Shown piece after piece: positions 9,201-15,742 of a DNA stretch of 37,381 nucleotides. The DNA is from JABJMC01 sp964459205. GTDB taxonomy: Bacteria > Patescibacteriota > Gracilibacteria > UBA1369 > UBA12473. The stretch is from positions 1 to 37,381 of the forward strand of contig CAYWKJ010000010.1 of assembly GCA_964459205.1 (NCBI GenBank), written 5' to 3'. Each line of letters opens with the position of its first letter. Position 1 is the first letter of the stretch. The position numbers were made by a program, and so were the translations under genes. The notes under the pieces were generated by a model, which saw only the letters and a list, made by a program, of their open reading frames with translations, searched no databases and had not been told where the DNA came from.

Positions 9201-9310
9201 GAAGAGAGCGAAAAGCAGTTCAATTATCAGATATGAGCCCTGATCAGGCCGCATTTGCTTATGGGCAAATACTTGGTGATCAAATGGCCAATGCGCAAGA
9301 AGAAAGATAA
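6206..9310 (+). CDS. Large secreted Ca-binding surface protein with MopE-like and TSP3-like repeats
   Basis: 1034 residues, not assigned to a named protein. Order of parts: a hydrophilic region of about 88 residues; a hydrophobic stretch 90-112 ending GTAHA|GN, a likely signal-peptidase site; a beta-propeller-like region about 118-440 (repeated short strands such as VVIDRSTGHAFVADT); a Cys/Asp-rich region about 440-660 with DGDGFG...DCDD...PGA.E units resembling the putative metal-binding MopE repeat; a beta-rich domain about 665-815; TSP3-like DSDGDGVPDDEDKCP units 830-940; an acidic linker; and a C-terminal hydrophobic segment followed by GRRLRRRRERK and a 30-odd-residue tail. Ca2+ binding by DxDGDG loops is family knowledge. 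Probably cell-surface anchored. The long N-region before the signal is odd but supported by the promoter position. Confidence 0.65.
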   Translation: MGKSTPEGSRPERTQTMFGRVGNWISSKVEAGRDELNFIDENCARNEVFSWKTITELSQGFRESMEGALEVVNAGWNFVTGKDLTAQDIAVAGTVIVGGTITVGGVTLALAPGTAHAGNHLFVQGTSGPVLVDLDASTSSSLSSGLYPTGTTYGLAMSGFHDANADKTVLSYSDISGDTGSEGLLVAEDLDGVSPTSALTAFDNDPGKVEQNPDTGSVTFGDDVSAKLCTDYEDAATCDEFPGGTVVAFAADEDGTGRGVILYESSGFDVIDLATGTIEYSDTMIFPSDVVIDRSTGHAFVADTMGMEMVTIDLNAGTPSEVSSETFSFGPTNLLLYTNTNTGNQELAVVGYYTTTELEFFEVSGSALTSVGTETHADTIGFADVVAVDDIDDAGTMYIANAYAGEVLGLDLSTYSWDGSSYASAYGAASVIYIPETAVADPCDDHGGDADEDGVCADDDCNDLDATAWEEIEGIEDADGDGFGYEYGTAVSFCAATLPSGYVDAAYATDCDDTDPLLYDYANWALDYDGDGFGDNVWSWQCGASGYYTATVDSDCDDGDAGVFPGATETCDGDLEDCDLPSADYGLPTYTYYRDEDGDGFGVDGDTYVGCGPSGFYTATVGGDWDDTESTVYPGAPEIYGDGLDNDGDGLIDYQCEFGEDGDWSEPGLCHVEIAPGVWIYANGEGSLDLFEDGDDRVLDVLNGELGMLLEVDRDPDEAQGEVHVNMWGAEAGIGGTFFVMVQNMSVERDWGDLTWDGSWGSDYAWMTTVPLPDGLPHCVDLAITFEEETTEIDDALCVVGGVGEIALVSTETGEVDQGVTTSDVVDEYAEEEQNEEIDSDGDGVPDDEDKCPDQDASGFDVDGDGCIDDTDGDGVLDPDDACPNEDATGQDADGDGCIDDPIDSDGDGIPDDEDDCPEEYAAAEEDLDGDGCIDPVDTDDDDNDSGDTADDDTDTPGGCHPEGGDGGCSTNPSKPLSGLPLVLPIAGLYLSGRRLRRRRERKAVQLSDMSPDQAAFAYGQILGDQMANAQEER
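8718..9012 (+). repeat. TSP3-like coding repeats
   Basis: Four copies of a unit with the DNA core GATGGCGATGG or GATGGTGATGG, encoding D-x-DGDG-x-DD loops separated by CP(D/N/E). The repeats are the coding sequence of calcium-binding loops, not an independent element. Confidence 0.7.
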
Positions 9311-9324
9311 ATAATAAGCAAGGG

Positions 9325-9353
9325 TGGCTAAAATAGCTGTTTTGTGGTATAAT
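9325..9353 (+). promoter_or_regulatory. Promoter of the cyclase gene
   Basis: Perfect TATAAT at 9348-9353 with a weak -35 (TGGCTA at 9325-9330, 17-nt spacer). The ATG at 9360 lies exactly 7 nt after the -10, so the message is predicted to begin with the start codon. Confidence 0.6.
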
Positions 9354-9359
9354 CATAAG

Positions 9360-11426
9360 ATGAAAAAACAAAAATTAATAAAAAAATTAGGAGCCGCCCT
9401 TCTGATTACTGTCGTAACTACAATTCTGTTTACGGCCCTAGCGGCGTGGAACCCTTTAAACAAGTGGCAGCTTAAACTTGCTAATCACCTATATAACAGG
9501 AGTGAGCCTAGTGATAAAGTTGTGATTGTAGGGATTGATGATGGCAGTATTAGCGAGGAAGGACTCGGAAGATGGCAGGATTGGAGCCGACTGGCTTACG
9601 TTGATGTTATAAATAATTTAGAAGAAGCCGGGGCCGAGGTTATTGGCTTTGATATCTTTTTTAATCAAAGTTCAAATGGTATTTCTGAAGAATCTCTAAT
9701 AAATATCATTAGTGAAAATCCCACCACCAAAGAGTATTTTGAGGAAACCGCTCAATTTTTAGCTGACGAGCATCCCGAGGATATTGCTTTAGCAGAGGTG
9801 TTTGCGAGTTATGACAATATTGTGATCCCCGAAAAAATGTATATGGGAGAGTCCGGATATATTATCGAAACTGACCCAACCTTGGAGCTTTTTCAGGAAC
9901 ATGTGGAGGCTGCCAATGTTTTTTATGTGCCAGATGTTGATGATGTTGTTCGTCGCGTTCCCGTTACCATTGCAACCGAAGATGGCAGCAAGGAACTAAA
10001 GACTCTAGGGGCTGTGCTGGCTGAAAGTTATAAGCCTGGCGCTTTGGATAATTTGGATAGTAATGAAATTCTCATAAATTATGCCGCCCCTCCTTATAAT
10101 CAAACCATGATCCCTTTTATAGATGCTTATAATAATTTGTTTGACGAGGAATTAGTTAGCGGGAAAATAGTTTTAATCGGAATAGTAACTGATTTTGTTG
10201 AGGATCACGTTTTAACGCCAACTTCTCCTTATGTTGAAATGCCGGGTGTAGAAATGCATGCCAATGCCATTCAAACCATCCTCGAGCAAAATTACCTTAT
10301 GGAACAATCAGTTCGGGGGCAGGCCTTTATGATGGGGGTTATGGGACTGATATTGGTTTTGGCAGTCATGTTTTTGCCGATTTTTGGAGGAGTGGTGGCT
10401 ACGGCCGCTATTATTGCCGGGCATCAGTTTTCCGCGCAGGTTTTCTTTGATAACGGACTGATTATTAATTTGGTTTATCCAACTTTGGCTTTGCTGGCCG
10501 CTTATTTGGCCACAACGCTATTTAAATACGTGACTGAAGTTCGTGAAAAAGCACGGTTAAAGGGAGCTTTTGGTAAATATGTGAATAAAGACCTAGCTAA
10601 CAAGATTTTGGATAATCCCGATGCCCTTAAATTAGGTGGAGAAAAACGTACAATTACGGTTTTCTTCTCTGATATTGCTAATTTTACACACTTTTCTGAG
10701 CAGGTTGATCCCGAGGCATTAGTGGCGCAGTTAAATGAATATTTTGAAGTAATGGCTGGGGTGATTTTGAAAAATGGTGGAAATCTAAATAAGTTTGAAG
10801 GTGATGCCATTATGGCTTTCTGGGGAGCGCCGTTGGATCAGCCGGATCACGCGGTCTTGGCGGCCAAGAGTGCTCTTGAATCTCGGGCTGCGTTAGGTGG
10901 CTTACACCAAAAGTGGCAAAAACAAGGCAAACCACTCCTAAACTTCCGCGTGGGGCTTTCTACTGGTGAGGCCATTGCTGGCAACGTCGGTTCTAGCGCT
11001 CGTTTTGATTACACAGTGATGGGTGACATTGTTAATCTTGGCGCTCGTTTGGAAAGCGCTAACAAAGAATATGGAACACACGTTATGATTCCTGGTGCTA
11101 CCGTGGCTGAACTGGGTGAAGGCTTTGATCTTCGTCGCCTTGATAAATTACGTGTAAAAGGAAAAGATGAGCCCGTTGATGTTTATGAACTTTTGGCTCA
11201 CAAAGGACAACTTACTGAGCAACATCGTAAAATAGTTGATGAATTCCACCAAGCCATTGAATATTATAGAAATCAAAAGTTTGATGAGGCTGAAAAACGC
11301 TTCCAGCAGGTTGCGCAGCTCGCCCCAAATGACGGCCCCACCAAAACTTATCTTGCTCGCTGCGCCCATTTCAAAGCCAACCCTCCACAGGGTTGGGACG
11401 CCACTTGGACCCTTGATCACAAGTAA
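9360..11426 (+). CDS. CHASE2-domain class III adenylate cyclase with TPR-like tail
   Basis: Membrane-bound signalling enzyme predicted to make cAMP from ATP in response to an extracytoplasmic cue. A longer frame opens with GTG at 9324, but the TATAAT box at 9348-9353 argues for the ATG at 9360 (688 residues, leaderless). Parts: N-terminal TM about 11-30; CHASE2 sensor about 40-300 (VVIVGIDDGSISEEG, GFDIFF); three TM helices about 310-395; cyclase catalytic domain about 425-600. Both metal-binding Asp are present, in FFSDIANFT (about 437) and FEGDAIMAFWG (about 481), as are the transition-state Asn/Arg in NLGARLE (about 558). The Lys of NKFEGD and Thr of DYTVMGD favour ATP over GTP. A helical repeat resembling TPR follows (about 620-670). 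The effector is not in the window. Confidence 0.9.
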   Translation: MKKQKLIKKLGAALLITVVTTILFTALAAWNPLNKWQLKLANHLYNRSEPSDKVVIVGIDDGSISEEGLGRWQDWSRLAYVDVINNLEEAGAEVIGFDIFFNQSSNGISEESLINIISENPTTKEYFEETAQFLADEHPEDIALAEVFASYDNIVIPEKMYMGESGYIIETDPTLELFQEHVEAANVFYVPDVDDVVRRVPVTIATEDGSKELKTLGAVLAESYKPGALDNLDSNEILINYAAPPYNQTMIPFIDAYNNLFDEELVSGKIVLIGIVTDFVEDHVLTPTSPYVEMPGVEMHANAIQTILEQNYLMEQSVRGQAFMMGVMGLILVLAVMFLPIFGGVVATAAIIAGHQFSAQVFFDNGLIINLVYPTLALLAAYLATTLFKYVTEVREKARLKGAFGKYVNKDLANKILDNPDALKLGGEKRTITVFFSDIANFTHFSEQVDPEALVAQLNEYFEVMAGVILKNGGNLNKFEGDAIMAFWGAPLDQPDHAVLAAKSALESRAALGGLHQKWQKQGKPLLNFRVGLSTGEAIAGNVGSSARFDYTVMGDIVNLGARLESANKEYGTHVMIPGATVAELGEGFDLRRLDKLRVKGKDEPVDVYELLAHKGQLTEQHRKIVDEFHQAIEYYRNQKFDEAEKRFQQVAQLAPNDGPTKTYLARCAHFKANPPQGWDATWTLDHK

Positions 11427-11455
11427 TGGCGCTTGCCGTCCGTCCCGCTCGTCGA

Positions 11456-11479
11456 GTGATGATGAGTTAACATCATCAC
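11456..11479 (+). terminator. Inverted repeat after the cyclase gene, possible weak terminator
   Basis: GTGATGATG (11456-11464), six-base loop, CATCATCAC (11471-11479): a perfect 9-bp stem, followed by GCTTTTC rather than a real U-tract. It may end the cyclase transcript or be a binding site; 11427-11564 contains nothing else I recognise. Confidence 0.35.
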
Positions 11480-11564
11480 GCTTTTCAGGTTAAAAACGAC
11501 CTCAAACTCACAAAAATCACCTATTTCCTCGCCAAAACACAACAGGCCAGTTAATCTAATCTCC

Positions 11565-11582
11565 ATGAAAATCCTCCTATGA
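11565..11582 (+). CDS. Possible five-residue leader peptide overlapping the next start
   Basis: ATG AAA ATC CTC CTA TGA encodes MKILL and stops within the ATGA that begins the next gene (ATG 11579). A -10-like TAATCT (11552-11557) sits 7-8 nt before this ATG, so ribosomes could initiate here without a leader and reinitiate at 11579. It may equally be chance in a short upstream sequence. Confidence 0.3.
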   Translation: MKILL

Positions 11583-11923
11583 ATGCCAAGTCATTTCTAA
11601 AGGTTGTTATTTATGTCTCCACAGACTATACCTACCTTATCCGCGAAATCCTTTCTGATATTGGAGCTGGTAAAACCGCAAAATACGAGTTTTACAGTTT
11701 TTCGGCAAAAGGGATTCGTCGTTCCCGTTCTTTAAAAGGGCCTCGCGCCATGTTAGGTCAAACTGATCAAATAGAACATTTTGAGGAAGAGCGTATTGAA
11801 ACTTTTATAAAATCCTCTCAAAAGGAGGCCCTCCTAAAAGAAATCCGCCAAATTGAGCCTGCTGTTCATCCGATGGTGGACTTTTATCGCGTGGAGGATA
11901 GTACTTGTTTTGCAGATTTTTAG
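11579..11923 (+). CDS. NIF3/YqfO-type PII-CutA-like domain protein (COG3323-like)
   Basis: 114-residue soluble protein that looks like the free-standing form of the PII/CutA-like insert found in the middle of YqfO/NIF3 proteins. Supporting residues: KVVIYVSTDYTYLIREILSD at the start (first beta-alpha unit), GAGKTAKYEFYSFSAKG (the family's GAG-x-IGxY-x-xxSF element), a G-Q-T-D-Q-I strand with EEERIETFI, and VHPMVDFYRVED at the end, equivalent to the family's HPYEEPAYDVY. Function is unknown even in the family; binding of a small ligand or metal is suspected from the fold. The first His-Pro is kept but EEP is replaced by MVD, so metal binding is uncertain. The start is chosen at ATG 11579; it is preceded by TCCTCCT, not by a Shine-Dalgarno sequence. 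Confidence 0.65.
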   Translation: MNAKSFLKVVIYVSTDYTYLIREILSDIGAGKTAKYEFYSFSAKGIRRSRSLKGPRAMLGQTDQIEHFEEERIETFIKSSQKEALLKEIRQIEPAVHPMVDFYRVEDSTCFADF

Positions 11924-12235
11924 AATACCCTGCCCGCGCATGTACCTTACGTTTGACATGTCTTTTTAGCGCTACCTGGAATCATTTTATACTAGCCCCG
12001 CTATGGTACATGCCCAGTAGGGACACTCCTTGCTCCACTTAATAGGATTAAATAGAATTAACTCAAATTAAACAACACATAACACAACAAAATAAACAAA
12101 AAATAAACTTGATTTAACTAACCAAAGTATAATAGAATTAAGTCGCCCCAAGATAACCCAAAGATACTCAAGGGAGCCTAACCCTCTCCCGCGTACTTCC
12201 AAACCGGACCCGCTCCTTTAAAGCCAATGTGAAAA
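11924..12235 (+). other. 312-nt intergenic region with inverted and direct repeats
   Basis: No gene of convincing length. It holds a 9-bp inverted repeat (11938-11946 / 12005-12013) around a possible promoter (TTGACA 11953-11958, 19-nt spacer, TATACT 11978-11983), then a very A-rich, G-poor stretch (about 12050-12120), a perfect TATAAT (12128-12133) without a good -35, and an 11-nt direct repeat AATAGAATTAA at 12051-12061 and 12131-12141, exactly 80 nt apart. Probably a regulatory region for the downstream small genes. Confidence 0.5.
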
Positions 12236-12406
12236 ATGGGAACACGACTTTATACAGCCGAACAGGTGGCTAAGATTCTCCAAGTCCACCATCTGACGGT
12301 TCTCAAACTCATCAAGCAAAAGAAGCTCAAAGCGGTCAAAGTTGGACGGGTCTACCGCATTACCGAATCTGCGCTAAACGCATTTTTGGAGAAATATTCT
12401 ACTTAA
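12236..12406 (+). CDS. Small excisionase-type helix-turn-helix DNA-binding protein
   Basis: 56 residues (ATG 12236-12238, TAA 12404-12406). The sequence MGTRLYTAEQVAKILQVHHL continues as TVLKLIKQKKLKAVKVGRVYRI, the classic MerR-like winged helix of the excisionase/HTH_17 family: Y-T-A-E-Q-V-A-x-x-L at helix 1, a recognition helix with VLKLIKQKKL, and the wing VGRVYRI. Such proteins bind DNA as recombination directionality factors or as small transcription regulators. No integrase or att site is visible, so a regulatory role is as likely. It is 21 nt upstream of the zinc-ribbon gene, probably co-transcribed. Confident as a gene because the whole domain is intact. Confidence 0.8.
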   Translation: MGTRLYTAEQVAKILQVHHLTVLKLIKQKKLKAVKVGRVYRITESALNAFLEKYST

Positions 12407-12427
12407 AAAATTCCCTGCCCTCCCTAT

Positions 12428-12697
12428 ATGCTCTTTAATTGCATAAACTGTTGCAAAGCCATCTCCTCACAGGCTCATACCTGTCCCTACTGCCTTGTCG
12501 GTACAGACAAAGCCGTACGCGAGATGGCTCTGAACCAAGAGCCAATCCACATTCCGGTTCGTCTCGCTGCTCGGCGCAAGATAGCTCGCGTTAAACGCCT
12601 CACCGAACGCCTCAATCGAACTCGCAAGGTTTTCCCTGGCACAATTACCGAGATTGTCACGAACACTCAGCTAAAAGATAAAATTCAACGGGCCTAA
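12428..12697 (+). CDS. Small zinc-ribbon protein of unknown function
   Basis: 89 residues. The N terminus has CINC near residues 5-8 and CPYC near 19-22, a four-cysteine zinc ribbon. The remainder is strongly basic and helical (RLAARRKIARVKRLTERLNRTRK), consistent with nucleic-acid binding. I recognise no family. It follows the HTH gene after 21 nt and is followed by a good terminator, so these two form a small transcription unit. The start ATG is preceded by CCCTCCCTAT. It could be a regulator or an RNA-binding factor; no function is claimed. Confidence 0.6.
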   Translation: MLFNCINCCKAISSQAHTCPYCLVGTDKAVREMALNQEPIHIPVRLAARRKIARVKRLTERLNRTRKVFPGTITEIVTNTQLKDKIQRA

Positions 12698-12703
12698 ATA
12701 AGG

Positions 12704-12757
12704 CAAAGGACGTCCTAACCCATGGAGTAAGCCACCATTAATAAGGCGTCCTTTTTG
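12704..12757 (+). terminator. Rho-independent terminator after the zinc-ribbon gene
   Basis: AAAGGACG (about 12705-12712) pairs with CGTCCTTT (about 12747-12754), extended by CCT/AGG after a one-base bulge, and followed by TTTTTG. It separates the plus-strand genes from the convergent minus-strand operon ending at 12780. On the minus strand the stem is followed by TTTGCC, so it is weaker in that direction. Confidence 0.65.
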
Positions 12758-12779
12758 TTTGCGCATAAAATAGGCGCGC

Positions 12780-13958
12780 TTACCCCACAGTTCCGCTGCC
12801 TTGTTTTTTGTGGACCCCTTTAGCCGCCTCGCTCAGACCTGGCAAAAATTCTGGGGCAGTTGAAGATAATTTAATTACACTAGAAAGCTCTTCAATGCGC
12901 CAAACCAAATCAGCAATCATGGTGCCATTATTAACATTATATTCACTCCAATATTCCCCTAATAAATTCGCATTTACCACCTCTTCCAGGTAGCGCGCTT
13001 CTTCGTCCGCCATGGCCTCAAACAAAGTTTCAAAAGTAACTAGCCCTTCTATTTCGGCCGCTAACTGGGTCTCGTTTTTTTGTGGAGGTATTTCCCGAAT
13101 TTTGACTTCAATATGTTTGGTTAGAAAACTTTTCAGGGTTTGCCAACCACCGGGCGCATCTTTTTCTCCACCATCTTTTACTCCTTGGGCGGCTTGCTCC
13201 GCCTGACGCGCCTCTTTTTCGTCTTGATATTCTTGATGAATTTCCGCGGCACGATCCTTAAATGAATTTATTTCAGACAAAGAAGTAAAAGTGTCGGCCA
13301 GTTCTTTGAATTTAAGGGCAACTTCCTCCCACGGCGAAATACTACAATCCCAATAAAGAGGAATTCGATAATCATATTCTTCTACCCACGCATTAATTAG
13401 TATTTTCATCTCTTCCTCGGATGAAACCCATTTTTTTTCTTCAACGAATTTAGCAGTCATTTCTCCAAGAATACGAGTGGTCTCAATAGTTACACCATCA
13501 CTAGTTTGGGTCGTAACGCGCGTTCCATCTGTTTCCTCAGCGGCAGCCTGGGCCTCAGCCGCGGCTTGAATTGCCTCGGCATCATCTTTATAAGCACTGC
13601 GTTCTGGCAAAGTCATAATATGGCGCACAAAATAAGTTTCCATTTTCCCCTGGCGGATTTCTTCCTGTAGCTCGGAAATTTCTGGACTAGCACATGAATC
13701 GCCAAATTCCTCAGCTAGTTCCTCCAGTAAATTTTCAATTTCTTCATCCAAAGCAAAAATATCATCTTGCTGACATTTATTTCGAACAAAATAATCCTGC
13801 CAATAATCCTCAAAAGCCATCCGATCCAAAAGCGATGATAAAAACACTAGGAAATTATCACCACAATCACCAGCTTTTACTTTTGGCACAACTGTCCCAA
13901 CCCCGAGTGTCACCCCGAGTAGAAACATAATCCAAATTGAAGTAAAAAACCGTCGCAT
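12780..13958 (-). CDS. Secreted helical protein of unknown family (giant-operon gene 5)
   Basis: 392 residues. A signal peptide is clear: MRRFFTS basic start, hydrophobic core to about residue 23, probable cut VKA|GD. The mature part is predicted mainly helical, rich in Glu and Ala, with heptad-like stretches (residues 65-110 and 215-270) and about five Cys (GDCGDN, NKCQQD, DSCASP, WDCSIS) able to form disulphides. No catalytic motif or known family is recognised. The start overlaps the stop of the preceding gene by one base (TAATG), so translation is coupled. As the last gene of the operon it is probably part of the same surface assembly as the giant protein. Confidence 0.7.
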   Translation of the reverse strand: MRRFFTSIWIMFLLGVTLGVGTVVPKVKAGDCGDNFLVFLSSLLDRMAFEDYWQDYFVRNKCQQDDIFALDEEIENLLEELAEEFGDSCASPEISELQEEIRQGKMETYFVRHIMTLPERSAYKDDAEAIQAAAEAQAAAEETDGTRVTTQTSDGVTIETTRILGEMTAKFVEEKKWVSSEEEMKILINAWVEEYDYRIPLYWDCSISPWEEVALKFKELADTFTSLSEINSFKDRAAEIHQEYQDEKEARQAEQAAQGVKDGGEKDAPGGWQTLKSFLTKHIEVKIREIPPQKNETQLAAEIEGLVTFETLFEAMADEEARYLEEVVNANLLGEYWSEYNVNNGTMIADLVWRIEELSSVIKLSSTAPEFLPGLSEAAKGVHKKQGSGTVG

Positions 13959-15742
13959 TATTCGACTTTGTTTAAGTTGTTTTTCAGATCATTAACAACC
14001 TCTTGTGTAAGGCCAATTAAGGTTTGGTAACTAGAGAAATAAAACACCATTTGGTTCATTTCGTACTGTAAGTTCTGATAGAAATCTTTGGAAGCACTGG
14101 CGCGGGCATAACTCTGCATCTTATCAAATTGTTCTTCAATCTCTGCAATTTGACTATCGTAATTAGAAAGCGCGTTCTCTAACATTTCCGCATTAGATAT
14201 AGTGCCATCATCCATGTTGGTTTCCTGTTTGACGGCATCGCCATAAAGACGATCAAAGAAACTCATAAACTTATAATCGCTCTCTTCTTCCTCTTCTGTA
14301 GTTTCCGTGGCCTCGGAACCATCACGATCATAGCCACCTGCCCCAAAAGTATCAGCGTTTACAAATTGCTCAGCCTCATCAACATCCCAGGTGTCTTTTA
14401 CAAAATCTTCAAAGTTCTCCCAGAAATTAGTTTTACTAATAATATCATCTGGTGGGGGAGTTCGAATAGGCATTGGGATCGCCACAAAAGTCAGATTAAT
14501 TTTACCACCAGTCAAACTACGTTTACACAAGCCTGGTTCCATTAAATTCCCAGATAGTTTCCCAGGATTTAAGGAAACCGATGTAGTTTTATCAAGTGAT
14601 TCCACAATGTAATCCACATGACATTTCACACAATTAGAGGTCTCCTCATAACGAACAGCATCTTTGTTTCTAAATTCAATTACTAAACAGAACACCGAGC
14701 TGCATAAATGTGGTGTTTCCCAGTTTGATTCAGTCTCTGGCAGGGTAAGTAAGATATCTGCCGGATCTGACTCCGCAGAATCACTATCACCGTCGCCATC
14801 ATCACTGTCCGAAGTATCATCATCTTCATCGCCTTCAGCATCGCCATCATCACTGGCTTCCTCCTCTGCTGGGTCCTCTACCACTACCCCAGCATCTGCA
14901 AAAGCATCTTGTAGTTCAGTATCAGCCGCGCATTCTGCTGGTTCCACGGTTGCATCCTCCTCCTCAGTTTCTTCTTCGGCAGTTTCAGCTTCACTTTCCT
15001 CCTCTTCTGACTCTTCTGCGGTTTCACTTTCTTCATCCGGGACATCTTCCGCTTCTATTTCAACATCCGCTGACCCCTCTTCATCTTCATCCTCGTCGTC
15101 ATCATCATTCCAGCTTCCCATTCCTAAGCTGCCCCCTGAGCCAATTGAACTTTCCTCTCCAAACAAAATATATTCAATTATGGCCAAGTCATACAAAACA
15201 TCAAAACCAGAGTCACTAGTATCACCATTTACAAAAACTTCATGAGGGTAAAGTTTTAAGAATTCTGCTTGGTCTCGAATAGATTTTTCAAAAGCTTCTT
15301 CGTATTGGGTGGCTAAGCTGTCCACTTCTTCAATTAAATCATCGTTATTATAAGTTTCGTCATAAATAGTGGAAAGAAGTTGGTAATTACCGCCAAAAAT
15401 TGAACAAAGCTCTATTTGAGTCATTTGATTTGCTTCGGCCGTTTGTTCCAAGGCAGCATCACTAGGGGATTCTTGAATACTCCGATAAAGACTTAAATAA
15501 AGATCTGTTATTTCTGGCTCTTCCGGAGTCCCGCCAAAAACATTTTTAAATTCTAAATCAATATTTACCCCGGCTTGTTCAAAAATCTCTTCTGTTAAAG
15601 AGGCACTATTAAATTTATAGGCATCACAAAAATCATTCACATCATTTTCTGCTGAAGCTATTGTTAGCCCAGAGATTAGCACCCCACTCACGAGGAGCAG
15701 GAGGACACTAATTGCATTAAGATGTTTAAGAATTAGGTGCAT
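13958..15742 (-). CDS. Secreted acidic protein of unknown family with a CxxCH motif (giant-operon gene 4)
   Basis: 594 residues. Signal peptide: hydrophobic core about 9-28, probable cut ASA|EN. A helical region (about 35-195) is followed by an extreme Asp/Glu-rich, low-complexity linker (about 205-335), then a Cys-containing region with SSVFC, NCVKCH (about 371-375) and GLCKRS, and a helical C-terminal region (about 440-594, IAEIEEQFDKMQ coiled-coil-like). CVKCH fits the c-type haem consensus but is single and may instead be a disulphide or metal site. The acidic linker may bind Ca2+ or act as a spacer. It overlaps the upstream gene by 10 bases and the downstream gene by 1, so translation is coupled. 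No family is recognised. Confidence 0.7.
   Translation of the reverse strand: MHLILKHLNAISVLLLLVSGVLISGLTIASAENDVNDFCDAYKFNSASLTEEIFEQAGVNIDLEFKNVFGGTPEEPEITDLYLSLYRSIQESPSDAALEQTAEANQMTQIELCSIFGGNYQLLSTIYDETYNNDDLIEEVDSLATQYEEAFEKSIRDQAEFLKLYPHEVFVNGDTSDSGFDVLYDLAIIEYILFGEESSIGSGGSLGMGSWNDDDDEDEDEEGSADVEIEAEDVPDEESETAEESEEEESEAETAEEETEEEDATVEPAECAADTELQDAFADAGVVVEDPAEEEASDDGDAEGDEDDDTSDSDDGDGDSDSAESDPADILLTLPETESNWETPHLCSSVFCLVIEFRNKDAVRYEETSNCVKCHVDYIVESLDKTTSVSLNPGKLSGNLMEPGLCKRSLTGGKINLTFVAIPMPIRTPPPDDIISKTNFWENFEDFVKDTWDVDEAEQFVNADTFGAGGYDRDGSEATETTEEEEESDYKFMSFFDRLYGDAVKQETNMDDGTISNAEMLENALSNYDSQIAEIEEQFDKMQSYARASASKDFYQNLQYEMNQMVFYFSSYQTLIGLTQEVVNDLKNNLNKVE
14760..15110 (-). repeat. 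Low-complexity acidic-coding stretch
   Basis: On the minus strand this is GA-rich and encodes a long run of Asp, Glu, Ser and Ala in the 594-residue protein. The complementary strand has a long open Ser/Pro-rich frame, which is only the mirror of this composition. Confidence 0.7.

Noticed and set aside
9324..9359. GTG start at 9324 for the cyclase
   Set aside because: The extra 12 residues overlap the -35/-10 region, and TATAAT at 9348-9353 lies within them; the ATG at 9360 precedes a normal basic residue-rich N terminus and TM helix.
11818..11830. AAAGGAGG Shine-Dalgarno-like sequence
   Set aside because: It lies inside the NIF3/CutA-like coding frame with no start codon at a suitable distance.
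14664..15245. Long Ser-rich open frame on the plus strand
   Set aside because: It is the complement of the Asp/Glu-rich coding stretch of the minus-strand 594-residue gene; codon bias alone keeps it open. No start signal or domain.
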